NCBI GenBank assembly: GCA_023435925.1
Contig: JAEZLF010000124.1
Location: forward strand, 1-27,569
DNA: 27,569 nucleotides
Source of the DNA: Bacillota bacterium
GTDB taxonomy: Bacteria; Bacillota; Clostridia; Acetivibrionales; DTU013
Direction of reading: 5' to 3'
Position 1 is the first letter of the stretch. Each line of letters starts with the position of its first letter. The notes beneath the pieces were generated by a model. It saw only the letters and a list, made by a program, of their open reading frames with translations. It searched no databases and was not told where the DNA came from. Of this stretch, positions 1 through 8,429 are shown piece after piece. Made by a program: the position numbers and the translations under genes.

Positions 1-8
1 ATGTATTC

Positions 9-109
9 CTCATCTTTCAGGATCAAACATCCTGCAGGAATTGGCACCGCTGCCTTCAGGCCGGTTGCCGGGTTTCATAGGGCTCAGTCCCTCCACCTCT
101 CTTGATAAG
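9..109 (-). promoter_or_regulatory. SAM-I (S-box) riboswitch aptamer
   Basis: On the minus strand this reads as a complete S-adenosylmethionine aptamer. The opening P1 strand CTTATC is followed by the hallmark AGAGGTGGAGGGACTG, then ATGAAACCCGGCAACC, GGTGCCAATTCC and the closing P1 strand GATGAG. These are the conserved core blocks of SAM-I riboswitches, in the correct order and spacing. Binding of SAM normally favours a downstream terminator and switches off methionine or SAM biosynthesis or uptake genes. The expression platform and the regulated gene lie beyond the left edge of the window, so the target cannot be named. The aptamer begins only 15 bp from a dispersed repeat. Confidence 0.95.
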
Positions 110-114
110 GGTCT

Positions 115-143
115 ATTTTATTTTCAATTTCTACTGGGGGCAA
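115..143 (-). promoter_or_regulatory. Possible sigma-A promoter for the SAM riboswitch transcript, partly inside repeat copy 1
   Basis: The minus strand has TTGCCC (138-143), a 17 bp spacer and TAAAAT (115-120). The predicted start would fall near 108, right at the 5' edge of the aptamer, which is tight. The -35 element would be donated by the GGGGGCTTGCCCCC hairpin of the repeat. The match to consensus is partial, so this is a weak call. Confidence 0.3.
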
Positions 144-356
144 GCCCCCATACCCCCTCGCTACGGGCAAAATGAATTCGCCCTACGCTACACTTCGTGC
201 GCCACGCCTAAACGTGGCGTTTGAACAACGTCAGTGGGCTGGTCGATGACTTCATCATCTGCTCGCCCATGCATCCTGGGGGATTGTAAGCACCACTGAC
301 AGCTTTTTCAATCGGTAACCCCCACCTAAAAAGAGGGAGAGTGTGACGTTGTTCAA
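125..356 (-). repeat. Dispersed multi-hairpin repeat, copy 1 (expanded terminal hairpin)
   Basis: Read on the minus strand, the element starts with a terminal inverted-repeat hairpin (TTGAACAACGTCA at 344-356 pairing with its complement at 221-233). It then has CGCCACG/CGTGGCG, GGGCGAATTCATTTTGCCC and GGGGGCTTGCCCCC hairpins, and ends in an AT-rich tail near 125. The four modules and their order match the other copies. Unlike them, the loop of the terminal hairpin holds about 110 nt (234-343) with secondary structure of its own. The copy lies between ftsH and the SAM riboswitch. I see no gene in 1-464; 357-464 holds nothing I can identify, and no clear ftsH terminator is visible. Confidence 0.9.
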
Positions 357-464
357 GAAACCGCAATGATTAACTTACCAAAATAAATTTACCATATGCG
401 TTCTTATTCGTCAAGCATCCGCTAACCTACCCGCAATACTCGAATACCGCTGTAATACGCTATT

Positions 465-2279
465 TCAGGTCCCTGCAAACAAAGACTCAAATTCGGCGCC
501 TTCCAGCTTTTCCTTCTCAAGCAGCGCATCTGCAATCCGATGCAATACATTGATATTTTCTTTCAAAATAGATATGGTCTTTTCATAGGCCGTATCAATC
601 AGTTGCTTAACCTCTTTATCAATCTGTGCAGCCACTTCTTCACTGTATCCTCTGGTATGGCCGAAATCACGTCCGATAAATATTTCATCATTCTCGTCAA
701 ACACCATATTGCCCAGCTTCTCACTCATTCCGAACTTTGTTATCATGCTTCTTGCTACGCTGTTTGCATGCTTGAGATCGCTTGATGCACCTGTGCTGAT
801 TTCACCCAGTACAATATCCTCTGCCGCTCTTCCGCCCATAGCAATAATGATTTCTTCCATAAGCTGCGACCTGGTGTGATAGGTTTTGTCCTCATCCGGC
901 TTGTGAGCCGTATAACCGCCTGCTCTGCCGGACGGTATAATGGACACCCTGTCAACCTTGTCTGTAGACGAAGCAACCTTGACCGCTATTGCATGACCGG
1001 CCTCATGATATGCCGTGAGCTTCTTTTCCTTTTCGCTCATGACCCTGCTTTTCTTTTCAGGTCCAACAACCACTTTGAAGGTTGCTTCTTTTATTTCTTC
1101 CATCTCAATGCGTTTTTTATTTTTCCGGGCCGCTAACAGAGCCGCTTCATTCAGAAGGTTCTCCAGGTCCGCACCGGTAAAGCCCGGTGTGCTCTTAGCC
1201 AACTCGTCAAGCTTGACATCCGATCCAAGGGGTTTTCCTTTTGAATGGACCTTCAGTATCTGTTCCCTTCCCTTAATATCAGGCAAACCAACATATACTC
1301 TTCTGTCGAATCTTCCAGGCCTAAGCAAGGCAGGATCCAGTATGTCCGGTCTGTTGGTGGCTGCAAGGATAATAACCCCCTCATTCACACCAAAACCATC
1401 CATCTCGACAAGCAGCTGATTCAGCGTCTGTTCCCGTTCGTCATGACCGCCGCCCATACCTGCTCCTCTGTGGCGTCCGACTGCATCGATTTCGTCTATG
1501 AATACGATACAGGGAGCGCTCTTCTTTGCCTGTTCAAACAGATCTCGGACTCTGGAAGCACCAACACCAACAAACATTTCAACAAAGTCAGAACCGCTGA
1601 TACTGAAAAACGGAACTCCAGCCTCTCCGGAAACAGCCTTTGCAAGCAACGTCTTACCGGTTCCGGGAGGTCCCACAAGCAGCACTCCCTTTGGAATCCT
1701 GGCGCCAAGCTCAATGAACTTCTTTGGAGCTTTGAGGAACTCTACGATTTCCTTCAATTCTTCCTTTTCTTCATCTGCTCCTGCGACATCCTCAAAGGTT
1801 ACCTTCTTCTTATCGTCGGTATTCACTTTCGCACGGCTCTTCCCGAAGGACATCACCCTGTTGCCTCCGCCTCCCTGAGACTGTTGGAGGAAGAAAACCC
1901 AAAATATAACAAACACAACAATCAGACCGATCGTAGGAAGTATAGCAACCCACCATGGTGCCGACGGCGGACGCTCCACCCTGAAATCCTTAATCAGTTT
2001 GTTGTTATACGCTTCCGTAACCATCTCTGTAAAGGTATCGACAGAAGATACAATTACTACGTATTCCTTACTCTTGGATCCTTTATTCGCATTAATGAGC
2101 TCGACTGTCGCCTCATCGCCCTTTAAAGTTATACTCTGCACATTATTGCTCTGTATATGAGACAGCATTTCAGTATAACTGAGCTGTTGCGTATTTCCTG
2201 TGCTAGTATAGAGTGTAAGTATAAACAACACGATTACGAAAATTACTATATAAAAGCTTAAACCTTTAAAATACTTCAA
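465..2279 (-). CDS. ftsH: ATP-dependent zinc metalloprotease FtsH
   Basis: Membrane-anchored AAA+ protease that extracts and degrades misfolded membrane proteins and short-lived regulators. Seen in the 604-residue product: membrane segments at about 9-25 and 110-131 around a small extracytoplasmic domain, a Gly-rich linker at 136-139, Walker A GPPGTGKT (203-210), pore motif MFVG (235-238), Walker B IVFIDE (258-263), the second region of homology around 303-325, zinc motif HEAGH (425-429) and third zinc ligand Asp501 in STGASSD. Length is normal for the family. The start is TTG at 2277-2279, preceded at good spacing by GGGAGGGAG; no better ATG lies nearby. It follows hpt, as in Bacillus, but has its own promoter-like sequence in the 138 bp gap. 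Confidence 0.98.
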   Translation of the reverse strand: MKYFKGLSFYIVIFVIVLFILTLYTSTGNTQQLSYTEMLSHIQSNNVQSITLKGDEATVELINANKGSKSKEYVVIVSSVDTFTEMVTEAYNNKLIKDFRVERPPSAPWWVAILPTIGLIVVFVIFWVFFLQQSQGGGGNRVMSFGKSRAKVNTDDKKKVTFEDVAGADEEKEELKEIVEFLKAPKKFIELGARIPKGVLLVGPPGTGKTLLAKAVSGEAGVPFFSISGSDFVEMFVGVGASRVRDLFEQAKKSAPCIVFIDEIDAVGRHRGAGMGGGHDEREQTLNQLLVEMDGFGVNEGVIILAATNRPDILDPALLRPGRFDRRVYVGLPDIKGREQILKVHSKGKPLGSDVKLDELAKSTPGFTGADLENLLNEAALLAARKNKKRIEMEEIKEATFKVVVGPEKKSRVMSEKEKKLTAYHEAGHAIAVKVASSTDKVDRVSIIPSGRAGGYTAHKPDEDKTYHTRSQLMEEIIIAMGGRAAEDIVLGEISTGASSDLKHANSVARSMITKFGMSEKLGNMVFDENDEIFIGRDFGHTRGYSEEVAAQIDKEVKQLIDTAYEKTISILKENINVLHRIADALLEKEKLEGAEFESLFAGT

Positions 2280-2330
2280 ATATCTCCCTCCCGGTCATTC
2301 CAATCGAACCTTCCCATAATTTATTATATT

Positions 2331-2359
2331 ATATTAACATAAACCCTTTTAAAACACAA
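2331..2359 (-). promoter_or_regulatory. Probable sigma-A promoter of ftsH
   Basis: The minus strand shows TTGTGT (2354-2359), a 17 bp spacer and TAATAT (2331-2336), about 50 bp upstream of the ftsH start. Spacing is ideal and each box differs from consensus at two positions. It would let ftsH be expressed apart from the tilS-hpt operon. I see no terminator after hpt, so readthrough is also possible. Confidence 0.5.
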
Positions 2360-2417
2360 TGAACGCTTACCATTTGAACTAAATACTGCCAACCATCATC
2401 GAATGTCTGAAAATTTT

Positions 2418-2963
2418 CTATGAATTTTCATAAATTTCTTTTTTCAGCGTACAAACCTCCGGTAAATTACGGTACTTCCCGGCATAGTCCAGACCATATC
2501 CGACAATGAATTTGTCCGGTACTTCAATACCACCGTACTCTATATTAATATCTACGAGCCTTCTCGATGGCTTGTCAAAAGCAGTGCATATTTTGACACT
2601 TTTCGGTCCTCTGGTATTAAAGAGCTCTTTCAGGTGATTCAGTGTCAGGCCCGTATCAACAAGATCCTCAACAATCAATACATGCTTGTCTTCGACATTC
2701 AGGTCCATATCCTTAATAATACGTACAACTCCTGATGATTTCGTCGAAGCACCATAACTGGAAACCGCAATTAAATCCATGTCCAGAGGAATTGTAATTT
2801 CCCTCATCAGATCGGCCAGAAAAACAAAGCCGCCCTTCAATACACCGACAAGCACCAGCTCAGTTCCCGCATAATCCGCTGAAATCCTTTTACCAAGTTT
2901 CTCCACCATGTCCTTGATCTGCTGGCGGCTTACCAATATTTCCTCAATGTCCCCCATCATCAT
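2418..2963 (-). CDS. hpt: Hypoxanthine (guanine) phosphoribosyltransferase
   Basis: Purine salvage enzyme that transfers the phosphoribosyl group of PRPP to hypoxanthine or guanine, giving IMP or GMP. The product (about 181 residues) has the type I PRPP-binding signature VLIVEDLVDTGLTL near 95-108, the VLKGGFVFLADL segment near 41-52 and the C-terminal VPDKFIVGYGLDY block of bacterial HPRTs. The ATG at 2963 has GGAGG five bases upstream and overlaps the tilS stop as ATGA, so it is preferred over an in-frame ATG four codons earlier (2975) that precedes the Shine-Dalgarno; two further ATG codons follow directly. The tilS-hpt-ftsH order is conserved in Bacillus, where TilS and HprT are reported to work together on ftsH expression. 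Confidence 0.96.
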   Translation of the reverse strand: MMMGDIEEILVSRQQIKDMVEKLGKRISADYAGTELVLVGVLKGGFVFLADLMREITIPLDMDLIAVSSYGASTKSSGVVRIIKDMDLNVEDKHVLIVEDLVDTGLTLNHLKELFNTRGPKSVKICTAFDKPSRRLVDINIEYGGIEVPDKFIVGYGLDYAGKYRNLPEVCTLKKEIYENS

Positions 2964-4432
2964 GAAGTCCTCCAATTGTATTCAATTCTAAGAATACGTT
3001 TAGTATTTTCAGTTACCTTAAATTTATCACTTATTTTATATCCCACAATCCATACCACCTCATTTTTGGTACAAATCAGTGGTATTTTGCAACGAATCTC
3101 ACGAGGTATTTTATTGTCAATGAAATATTTCTTCAGTTTTTTTGTTCCATTTGACCCAAAAGGCCTGAAAATATCTCCTTCCCGACGACTTCTTATATTT
3201 ATTCCCCCGGCGAGACTGTCGTAATCAAAAATTTGCACGAGTGAATTATAACTCATCCTTCCATATTTATCAACATGAATAGCTGATTCAATGTCCGTTA
3301 TTATATTGGCATTCAGTTCCTCCACCATTGTATTACCCGGTATTGTTATACATACCTCAAAAGGTAAATGGTCCATCACATTTTTTCGCTGCTGTTTCTG
3401 AACAGGTTGCTTCTGTATTGCATTTTGGGCAGACAGGGTAAGAACTCCATAAGATATACCTGCTCTGATTCCTCCCGGCAGCTCTGCCTGAGCTCCTGTA
3501 TTTCCTTTCGCTATCAGCCCATAGACTGTCCGGTAATGTACACTTCCAATCCCCTTACTGCTGCCTGCAATATCACAAATAGCCCGTTTCAGAACCCTGA
3601 CCAAGATCGCCGGATGAAGTGACTGTAGCTGTTCCAGTCTCAGGCTGACCTGTCCGGCATATTCGGACTCCATGCATTTCCGGTAAATACCGGCAGCACA
3701 TTGCTCAAGATAGTCATTATCCTGGGATGCATGCTCCGATAGTCTGTAAAGGCTATCAACCATATTCGCTCCAAAATTTTTGTTCAAATATGGGAAAAGT
3801 TCAAGCCTGACCCGGTTGCGGGTAAAGTCCCCTTCCAGATTGGAGCTGTCCGTCCTTGGTGATAACGCCGCCTCTTTACAGTACTGCTCTATTTCCTTTC
3901 GATAGATATTCAAAAGAGGACGTATCACCGGTCCCCGTTTATATTCCATGCCAATGAGTCCTGCCAGGCCGGTTCCTCTGATCATATGCATCATTACCGT
4001 TTCGGCCTGATCGTTCCTGTTATGGGCCACCGCAATTTTCCCGGCTCCGGTTCGTTCTGCACATATGCTAAACTCTTTATACCGCGCTTCCCGTCCGGCC
4101 TCTTCAACGGATATACCCAGATCTTTCGCCATTGCAGCGACATCAACCCTTTTCACCGTAAGAGGTATTTCCATCTCTCTGCAAAGCCGGGCGGCATAAT
4201 TTTCATCCGCCAGAGCTTCCAAGCCGCGAAGCATATGATTGATATGTACGGCAAAAAGCTTTATGTCAAGATCGGTGGAAAGTGAATGAAGGATATGTAA
4301 AAGACATACAGAATCCGGACCACCGGACACGCCGACAATCACCGAATCTCCCTGTTCTATCAGACGATTGGTCCGAATCGTATCAAGAACTTTCTGTTGT
4401 AATTTCCGTTCAATATTGCTTGCTATATTCAT
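2960..4432 (-). CDS. tilS: tRNA(Ile)-lysidine synthetase
   Basis: ATP-dependent enzyme that attaches lysine to C34 of the CAU-anticodon tRNA-Ile so that it reads AUA codons; essential in most bacteria. The 490-residue product has the PP-loop motif SGGPDS at 36-41 in the N-terminal ATPase domain, then HNRNDQAETVMM and RGTGLAGLIGM blocks typical of TilS. The C-terminal domain contains SRREGDIFRPFGSNGTKKLK, a TilS_C signature. Its length is at the upper end for the family. The 3' end overlaps hpt by four bases and the 5' end overlaps dnaB by 23 bases, so translation is probably coupled. The AGAGGG before the ATG at 4432 touches the start codon, which is closer than usual; the exact start is less certain than the identity. 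Confidence 0.96.
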   Translation of the reverse strand: MNIASNIERKLQQKVLDTIRTNRLIEQGDSVIVGVSGGPDSVCLLHILHSLSTDLDIKLFAVHINHMLRGLEALADENYAARLCREMEIPLTVKRVDVAAMAKDLGISVEEAGREARYKEFSICAERTGAGKIAVAHNRNDQAETVMMHMIRGTGLAGLIGMEYKRGPVIRPLLNIYRKEIEQYCKEAALSPRTDSSNLEGDFTRNRVRLELFPYLNKNFGANMVDSLYRLSEHASQDNDYLEQCAAGIYRKCMESEYAGQVSLRLEQLQSLHPAILVRVLKRAICDIAGSSKGIGSVHYRTVYGLIAKGNTGAQAELPGGIRAGISYGVLTLSAQNAIQKQPVQKQQRKNVMDHLPFEVCITIPGNTMVEELNANIITDIESAIHVDKYGRMSYNSLVQIFDYDSLAGGINIRSRREGDIFRPFGSNGTKKLKKYFIDNKIPREIRCKIPLICTKNEVVWIVGYKISDKFKVTENTKRILRIEYNWRTS

Positions 4433-5759
4433 CCCTCTTTAAATTTGCAAATTTCGTATATTCGCCAAACCACCTAAGTTCTATCGTGCCGGTGGAACCG
4501 CTTCTGTGCTTCGCTATAATGACCTCTGCAACATTTTTCTTTTCCGTCTCCGGATTATAATAATCATCTCTGTACAGAAACATAACAATGTCCGCGTCCT
4601 GCTCAATGGCTCCGGATTCCCTCAGGTCACTAAGCATCGGCCTGTGGTCGGTTCTGGATTCAGGACCGCGACTGAGCTGCGACATAGTCACAACAGGTAT
4701 ATTCAGTTCCTTTGCCAGTATTTTTAATGAACGGGAGATTTCCGAAACTTCCTGTTGTCTGTTTTCTGTCTTTCCCCTTCCCTGCATCAGCTGGAGATAG
4801 TCGATGACTACAAGGCCAAGGTCTTTTTCCAGCTTAAGCCTTCTGCATTTTGCCCTGATATCCATAACGGATATGCCGGGTGTATCGTCAATATAAATAG
4901 GTGCTTCGGAAAGAGGCGCCAATGCCTGCGCAATTTTGTTCCAGTCATCGTCCTCCAGTTTACCGGTTCTCATTTTCTGGCTGTCCACCATAACTTCACT
5001 GCAAAGCATTCTGTTAACAATCTGATCCTTTGACATTTCCAGGTTAAAAATTGCCACAGGAACGTGCTTCTGGACTGCCGCGTACTGTGCAATGTTCAGT
5101 GCCATGGCAGTCTTTCCCATACCGGGCCGGGCCGCGATGAGTACAAGGTCGGAATTCTGCAGCCCCGCCGTTTTATAGTCCAGATCGGTAAAACCTGTCG
5201 GTATGCCTGTTATATAGCCTTTACTGTTATAAAGCTCCTCCAGCCGGTTAAACGTTTCCAGCAGTACATCCTTAATATGGGTGAACCCCTGGGTATTACG
5301 CTTCTGCAAAATATCGAAAATGCTCTTTTCAGCCCTGTCAAGCACGAATTCAGCTTCTTCGGTGGCTTCATAGCTCATGCCGGATATATCCGCAGCAGCT
5401 TTGATCAGTTTTCTTAGCAGTGCCTTTTCCTCCACAATTTTCGCATAATGCCTGGCATTTGCTGTAGTAGGCACGGCATTTGAAATGCTGGCCAGATAAT
5501 CAAGCCCTCCGATTTTATCAAGAGAACCTCTGAGCTGTAATTGCTCGGCAACGGTTATGATATCGATTGGCCCTGCTTTTTCTGAAAGATCCAGTATGGC
5601 TTCACATATTTCTCTATGGTCATCCCTGTAAAAATCCTCACTCCTGATCAATTCCGTAACGGTCGGTATGATATCCGAATCCAGCAGCATACACCCAAGC
5701 ACAGCTTGTTCCGCTTCAAGATTGTGAGGAGGTATTCTCCCTATAGCGCTAATATCCAC
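4410..5759 (-). CDS. dnaB: Replicative DNA helicase DnaB (DnaC in Bacillus)
   Basis: Hexameric helicase that unwinds DNA ahead of the replisome. The 449-residue product has the DnaB N-terminal domain (about 10-112, beginning PPHNLEAEQAVLG), a linker, and the RecA-like C-terminal domain with Walker A ARPGMGKTA (210-218), Walker B LVVIDYLQLM, and the late SQLSRGPESR and LRESGAIEQDADIVMF motifs. Length is normal and no intein is present. The start is GTG at 5757-5759 with GGAGGGAG upstream. It sits 23 bp after rplI, an arrangement common in Firmicutes (gdpP-rplI-dnaB), and overlaps tilS downstream. Confidence 0.98.
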   Translation of the reverse strand: MDISAIGRIPPHNLEAEQAVLGCMLLDSDIIPTVTELIRSEDFYRDDHREICEAILDLSEKAGPIDIITVAEQLQLRGSLDKIGGLDYLASISNAVPTTANARHYAKIVEEKALLRKLIKAAADISGMSYEATEEAEFVLDRAEKSIFDILQKRNTQGFTHIKDVLLETFNRLEELYNSKGYITGIPTGFTDLDYKTAGLQNSDLVLIAARPGMGKTAMALNIAQYAAVQKHVPVAIFNLEMSKDQIVNRMLCSEVMVDSQKMRTGKLEDDDWNKIAQALAPLSEAPIYIDDTPGISVMDIRAKCRRLKLEKDLGLVVIDYLQLMQGRGKTENRQQEVSEISRSLKILAKELNIPVVTMSQLSRGPESRTDHRPMLSDLRESGAIEQDADIVMFLYRDDYYNPETEKKNVAEVIIAKHRSGSTGTIELRWFGEYTKFANLKRDEYSKQY

Positions 5760-5782
5760 TCTTCAGGCTCCCTCCGGTAATG

Positions 5783-6229
5783 TTACTCATGTATGGTCTT
5801 TACGGTAAGCTTTGCACTGACCTCCGGATAGAGCTTGACCTCTACCTCCGTAGTTCCTAAGGATTTGATGGGATCCGGCAGAACAATCTTTTTCTTGTCA
5901 ATGTCTATATTGAAGTCACTTTTCAGCTTATCGGAAATGTCCTTGCTGGTGATTGAACCAAAAAGCTTCCCATTTTCTCCGGATTTCGATTTGATTACCA
6001 CAACAGTTTCCTTTACCTTCAGCGCAAGCTCTTTGGCGTGAGCCAGCTCCCGGTCTCTTTTACTCTTTTCCGCCTGTTTTTTTGTATTCATCACATTAAT
6101 ATTGCCTGCATTCGCTTCCGCTGCAAGTCCTCTTGGAAAAAGATAATTCCTTGCATATCCGTCGCTAACATTCACCAAATCCTCCATTTTACCTAATCCC
6201 TTTACATCTTGCTTTAAAATAACCTTCAT
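5783..6229 (-). CDS. rplI: 50S ribosomal protein L9
   Basis: Large-subunit protein of two globular domains joined by a long helix. The 148 residues are the usual length. The N-terminal domain MKVILKQDVKGLGKMEDLVN and the L9 signature GYARNYLFPRGLA (24-36) are clear. The charged central helix (about 47-75) and the C-terminal domain with the KSGENGKLFGSIT block follow. The ATG at 6229 has an AAAGGAATG ribosome site. Its 5' leader is occupied by repeat copy 2, which separates it from gdpP. Confidence 0.98.
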   Translation of the reverse strand: MKVILKQDVKGLGKMEDLVNVSDGYARNYLFPRGLAAEANAGNINVMNTKKQAEKSKRDRELAHAKELALKVKETVVVIKSKSGENGKLFGSITSKDISDKLKSDFNIDIDKKKIVLPDPIKSLGTTEVEVKLYPEVSAKLTVKTIHE

Positions 6230-6248
6230 CGCAATATCATTCCTTTCG

Positions 6249-6375
6249 TTGTTCTATTTCCAATGGGGGCAAGCCCCCATCCCCCCTCGCTGCGGGCAAA
6301 ATGAATTTGCCCTGCGCTACACGACCTGCGCCACGCTGAAACGTGGCGTGTGAACATCGTCACCGACGTTGTTCA
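6249..6375 (-). repeat. Dispersed multi-hairpin repeat, copy 2 (between gdpP and rplI)
   Basis: Read on the minus strand, the copy opens with a compact terminal hairpin, TGAACAACGTC-GGT-GACGATGTTCA (10 of 11 pairs). Then come CGCCACG/CGTGGCG, GGGCAAATTCATTTTGCCC and ATGGGGGCTTGCCCCCAT hairpins and the tail GGAAATAGAACAACG. Its first three bases (TGA, 6373-6375) are the stop codon of gdpP. As it sits inside an apparent operon it should be transcribed, ending about 20 bp before the rplI start. Confidence 0.92.
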
Positions 6376-8400
6376 CTGTACATTAGACCTGCTTTGCTCT
6401 TTCACATATTCCATTATAGCATATTTCAGTTTGTCTTTTGCATCCTCAATCGACATGTCTGCCAGCTGTGCGCCTGCTACGGTCAGATGGCCGCCGCCGC
6501 CTAATTTCTCAAGTATCATCTGAACATTGATATCCCCCAGGGATCTGCCGCTGATCCAAACTTCACCGGCATTTGACGATAGAACAAATGCTGCCACAAT
6601 ACCGGAAAGGTTCAGTAATTCGTCCGCCGCTTTAGCAGCTATCAACTGGGCATTCTTTGTTCCGCCCGGACACAGGGATATAGCAATCTCATTCTGTAGA
6701 ATTTCTGCATTTTTTACAACATCGGAAATATTGGTATAGGTCTTAATATCATTCTGAAAAAGCTGTTTGACCGCCACAGTATCCACCCCGTGCCTTCTCA
6801 GATAGGATGCCGCTTCAAAGGTCCTGACACCTGTCTTAAATGTAAAGTTTTTTGTGTCAACCACAATTCCCGCAAAAAGGGCCTCTGCTTCAACAGGATT
6901 GAGCTTAAGCTTTTCATCGATGTATTGGAGTATTTCCGTTACCAGCTCACTGGTAGATGAAGCGTACGTCTCCTGGTAGGTCAGTACTGTATCCTGAATG
7001 TAATCGGCGCCTCTTCTGTGATGGTCTATTGTGACCACCTGTCCTGCTATATCGATGAGCTCGGGCATTTCTGTAAAGCTGGGACGATGGGTGTCTACGA
7101 TAATGAGCAGCGTCTTTTTGCTGACGATATCGAGGGCATCATTTCTGTTAATGAACAGATTATCATACTCATCACTTTTTTGGATTTTCGAAACAAGGCT
7201 TTCGATGGTTGGATTCACCTTATTCAGTACAATAAACGCGTTCTTTCCCCTGCTTTTCACAACTCTGTAAAGTCCAAGAGAAGCTCCAAGTGAATCGATA
7301 TCAGCATTTTCATGTCCCATAATCAAAACAAATGGCGACTGGTCGATCAGTTCCCGCAGTGCATAGGCGATGACCCTTGCTTTCACCTTCGTTCTTTTCT
7401 CAAGCTCCCTTGTCTTTCCACCGAAAAAGCTGAAGCTATCCCCGTTTTTCACAACAACCTGATCACCTCCGCGGCCTAATGCAACATCGATGGCCGCTGC
7501 GGCAGAATGGAGATTTTCCGACGGTGTTTTTCCATTAAGCCCAAAACCCAGACTCAATGTTACCGGTATTTTGTTGCCGACATTAATTTCTTTGATGGTA
7601 TCGAGAATTTCAAACTTCTTTTCCTCCAGCTCTTTCATATACTTATATTCAAAAAGGAAAAGATACTTATCTCTTTCATATTTCTTAATAATCCCATTTG
7701 AAAAGGAAACCCATTGTAGCACCTTTTTTTCAATCTCCGCAAGCATCTGAGGTCTGGCGGAGTCCTCCATGCTCTGCATCAGGTCGTCATAATTGTCTAT
7801 TACAAAAATTCCTGTCATGATTTTTTCATCCGCATAGGACTTTTTTAATTCAATAAAATCGGTAATATCAATAAAATACAGTATCAGTATATAACTGCCT
7901 GTAACGGATTTCTTCTCAAACCCGGCCATATTGCACAACACCTTGTAGTGTCTTCCATTCAATGCAACCTGTTTTGAAATACTTGCAGTGCTGTCAGTAA
8001 TTCCTTCTGCCTTGAGCTTGTCCGTGTTAAGCTCATCGACAAATGTTTTGATCACCTCTTCAAAAACATCCCGCTGCTCAGAGATCTTCTTGAAGGATGA
8101 ATTGTACCAGACAATAGAACCATCCAACTCTGTTACCACAAGAGGCATTGGAAAATTCAAAAGTGTGTCCTTTGTAGTAGTATCGATATTGAAATTGAGG
8201 TTTTCAATGTAGCTGGTTATTGCTTCTTTTCTCTTGTGATTTGAGCTGATGTTATAATATGTGAGAAATGCAAGCAGAAGAAAACATGGTATGGCGATGC
8301 GCCATTCCAATGTAGCGATGACTAACACAAGCAGTAATATGACCCAAAGATAAAAACTTGCCCGTGGGATAAAAAGTCCAAGAAATTTTTTACTTTCCAT
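6373..8400 (-). CDS. gdpP: Cyclic-di-AMP phosphodiesterase GdpP (YybT family)
   Basis: Membrane-bound enzyme that hydrolyses the second messenger c-di-AMP and so tunes osmolyte and cell-wall homeostasis. The 675-residue product has the full GdpP architecture: two membrane helices at about 14-31 and 35-50, a PAS-like domain at about 80-190, a degenerate GGDEF domain at about 190-330, and the DHH/DHHA1 unit with GHENADIDSLGAS near 361, the DHH triad in TIDHHRR near 458, and GGGGHLTVAGAQL near 633. Length is typical. The ATG at 8400 has only a distant purine-rich stretch upstream, but a TAA eight codons back limits alternatives. It follows the mazG-like gene by 29 bp. Confidence 0.97.
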   Translation of the reverse strand: MESKKFLGLFIPRASFYLWVILLLVLVIATLEWRIAIPCFLLLAFLTYYNISSNHKRKEAITSYIENLNFNIDTTTKDTLLNFPMPLVVTELDGSIVWYNSSFKKISEQRDVFEEVIKTFVDELNTDKLKAEGITDSTASISKQVALNGRHYKVLCNMAGFEKKSVTGSYILILYFIDITDFIELKKSYADEKIMTGIFVIDNYDDLMQSMEDSARPQMLAEIEKKVLQWVSFSNGIIKKYERDKYLFLFEYKYMKELEEKKFEILDTIKEINVGNKIPVTLSLGFGLNGKTPSENLHSAAAAIDVALGRGGDQVVVKNGDSFSFFGGKTRELEKRTKVKARVIAYALRELIDQSPFVLIMGHENADIDSLGASLGLYRVVKSRGKNAFIVLNKVNPTIESLVSKIQKSDEYDNLFINRNDALDIVSKKTLLIIVDTHRPSFTEMPELIDIAGQVVTIDHHRRGADYIQDTVLTYQETYASSTSELVTEILQYIDEKLKLNPVEAEALFAGIVVDTKNFTFKTGVRTFEAASYLRRHGVDTVAVKQLFQNDIKTYTNISDVVKNAEILQNEIAISLCPGGTKNAQLIAAKAADELLNLSGIVAAFVLSSNAGEVWISGRSLGDINVQMILEKLGGGGHLTVAGAQLADMSIEDAKDKLKYAIMEYVKEQSRSNVQ

Positions 8401-8429
8401 GAATACGGAAGGGAAAGTTATTTACCCCT

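Noticed and set aside
234..343. Group II intron or IS remnant in the loop of copy 1
   Set aside because: No domain V-like sequence and no recognisable reverse transcriptase or transposase frame; only local pairing could be shown.
1245..2126. Long plus-strand open frame (293 codons) antisense to ftsH
   Set aside because: It lies wholly opposite the clear FtsH coding sequence, has no recognisable domain and no ribosome site worth noting; it is a shadow frame.
2280..2417. Terminator between hpt and ftsH
   Set aside because: No GC stem followed by a T-run could be found on the minus strand; only a promoter is supported.
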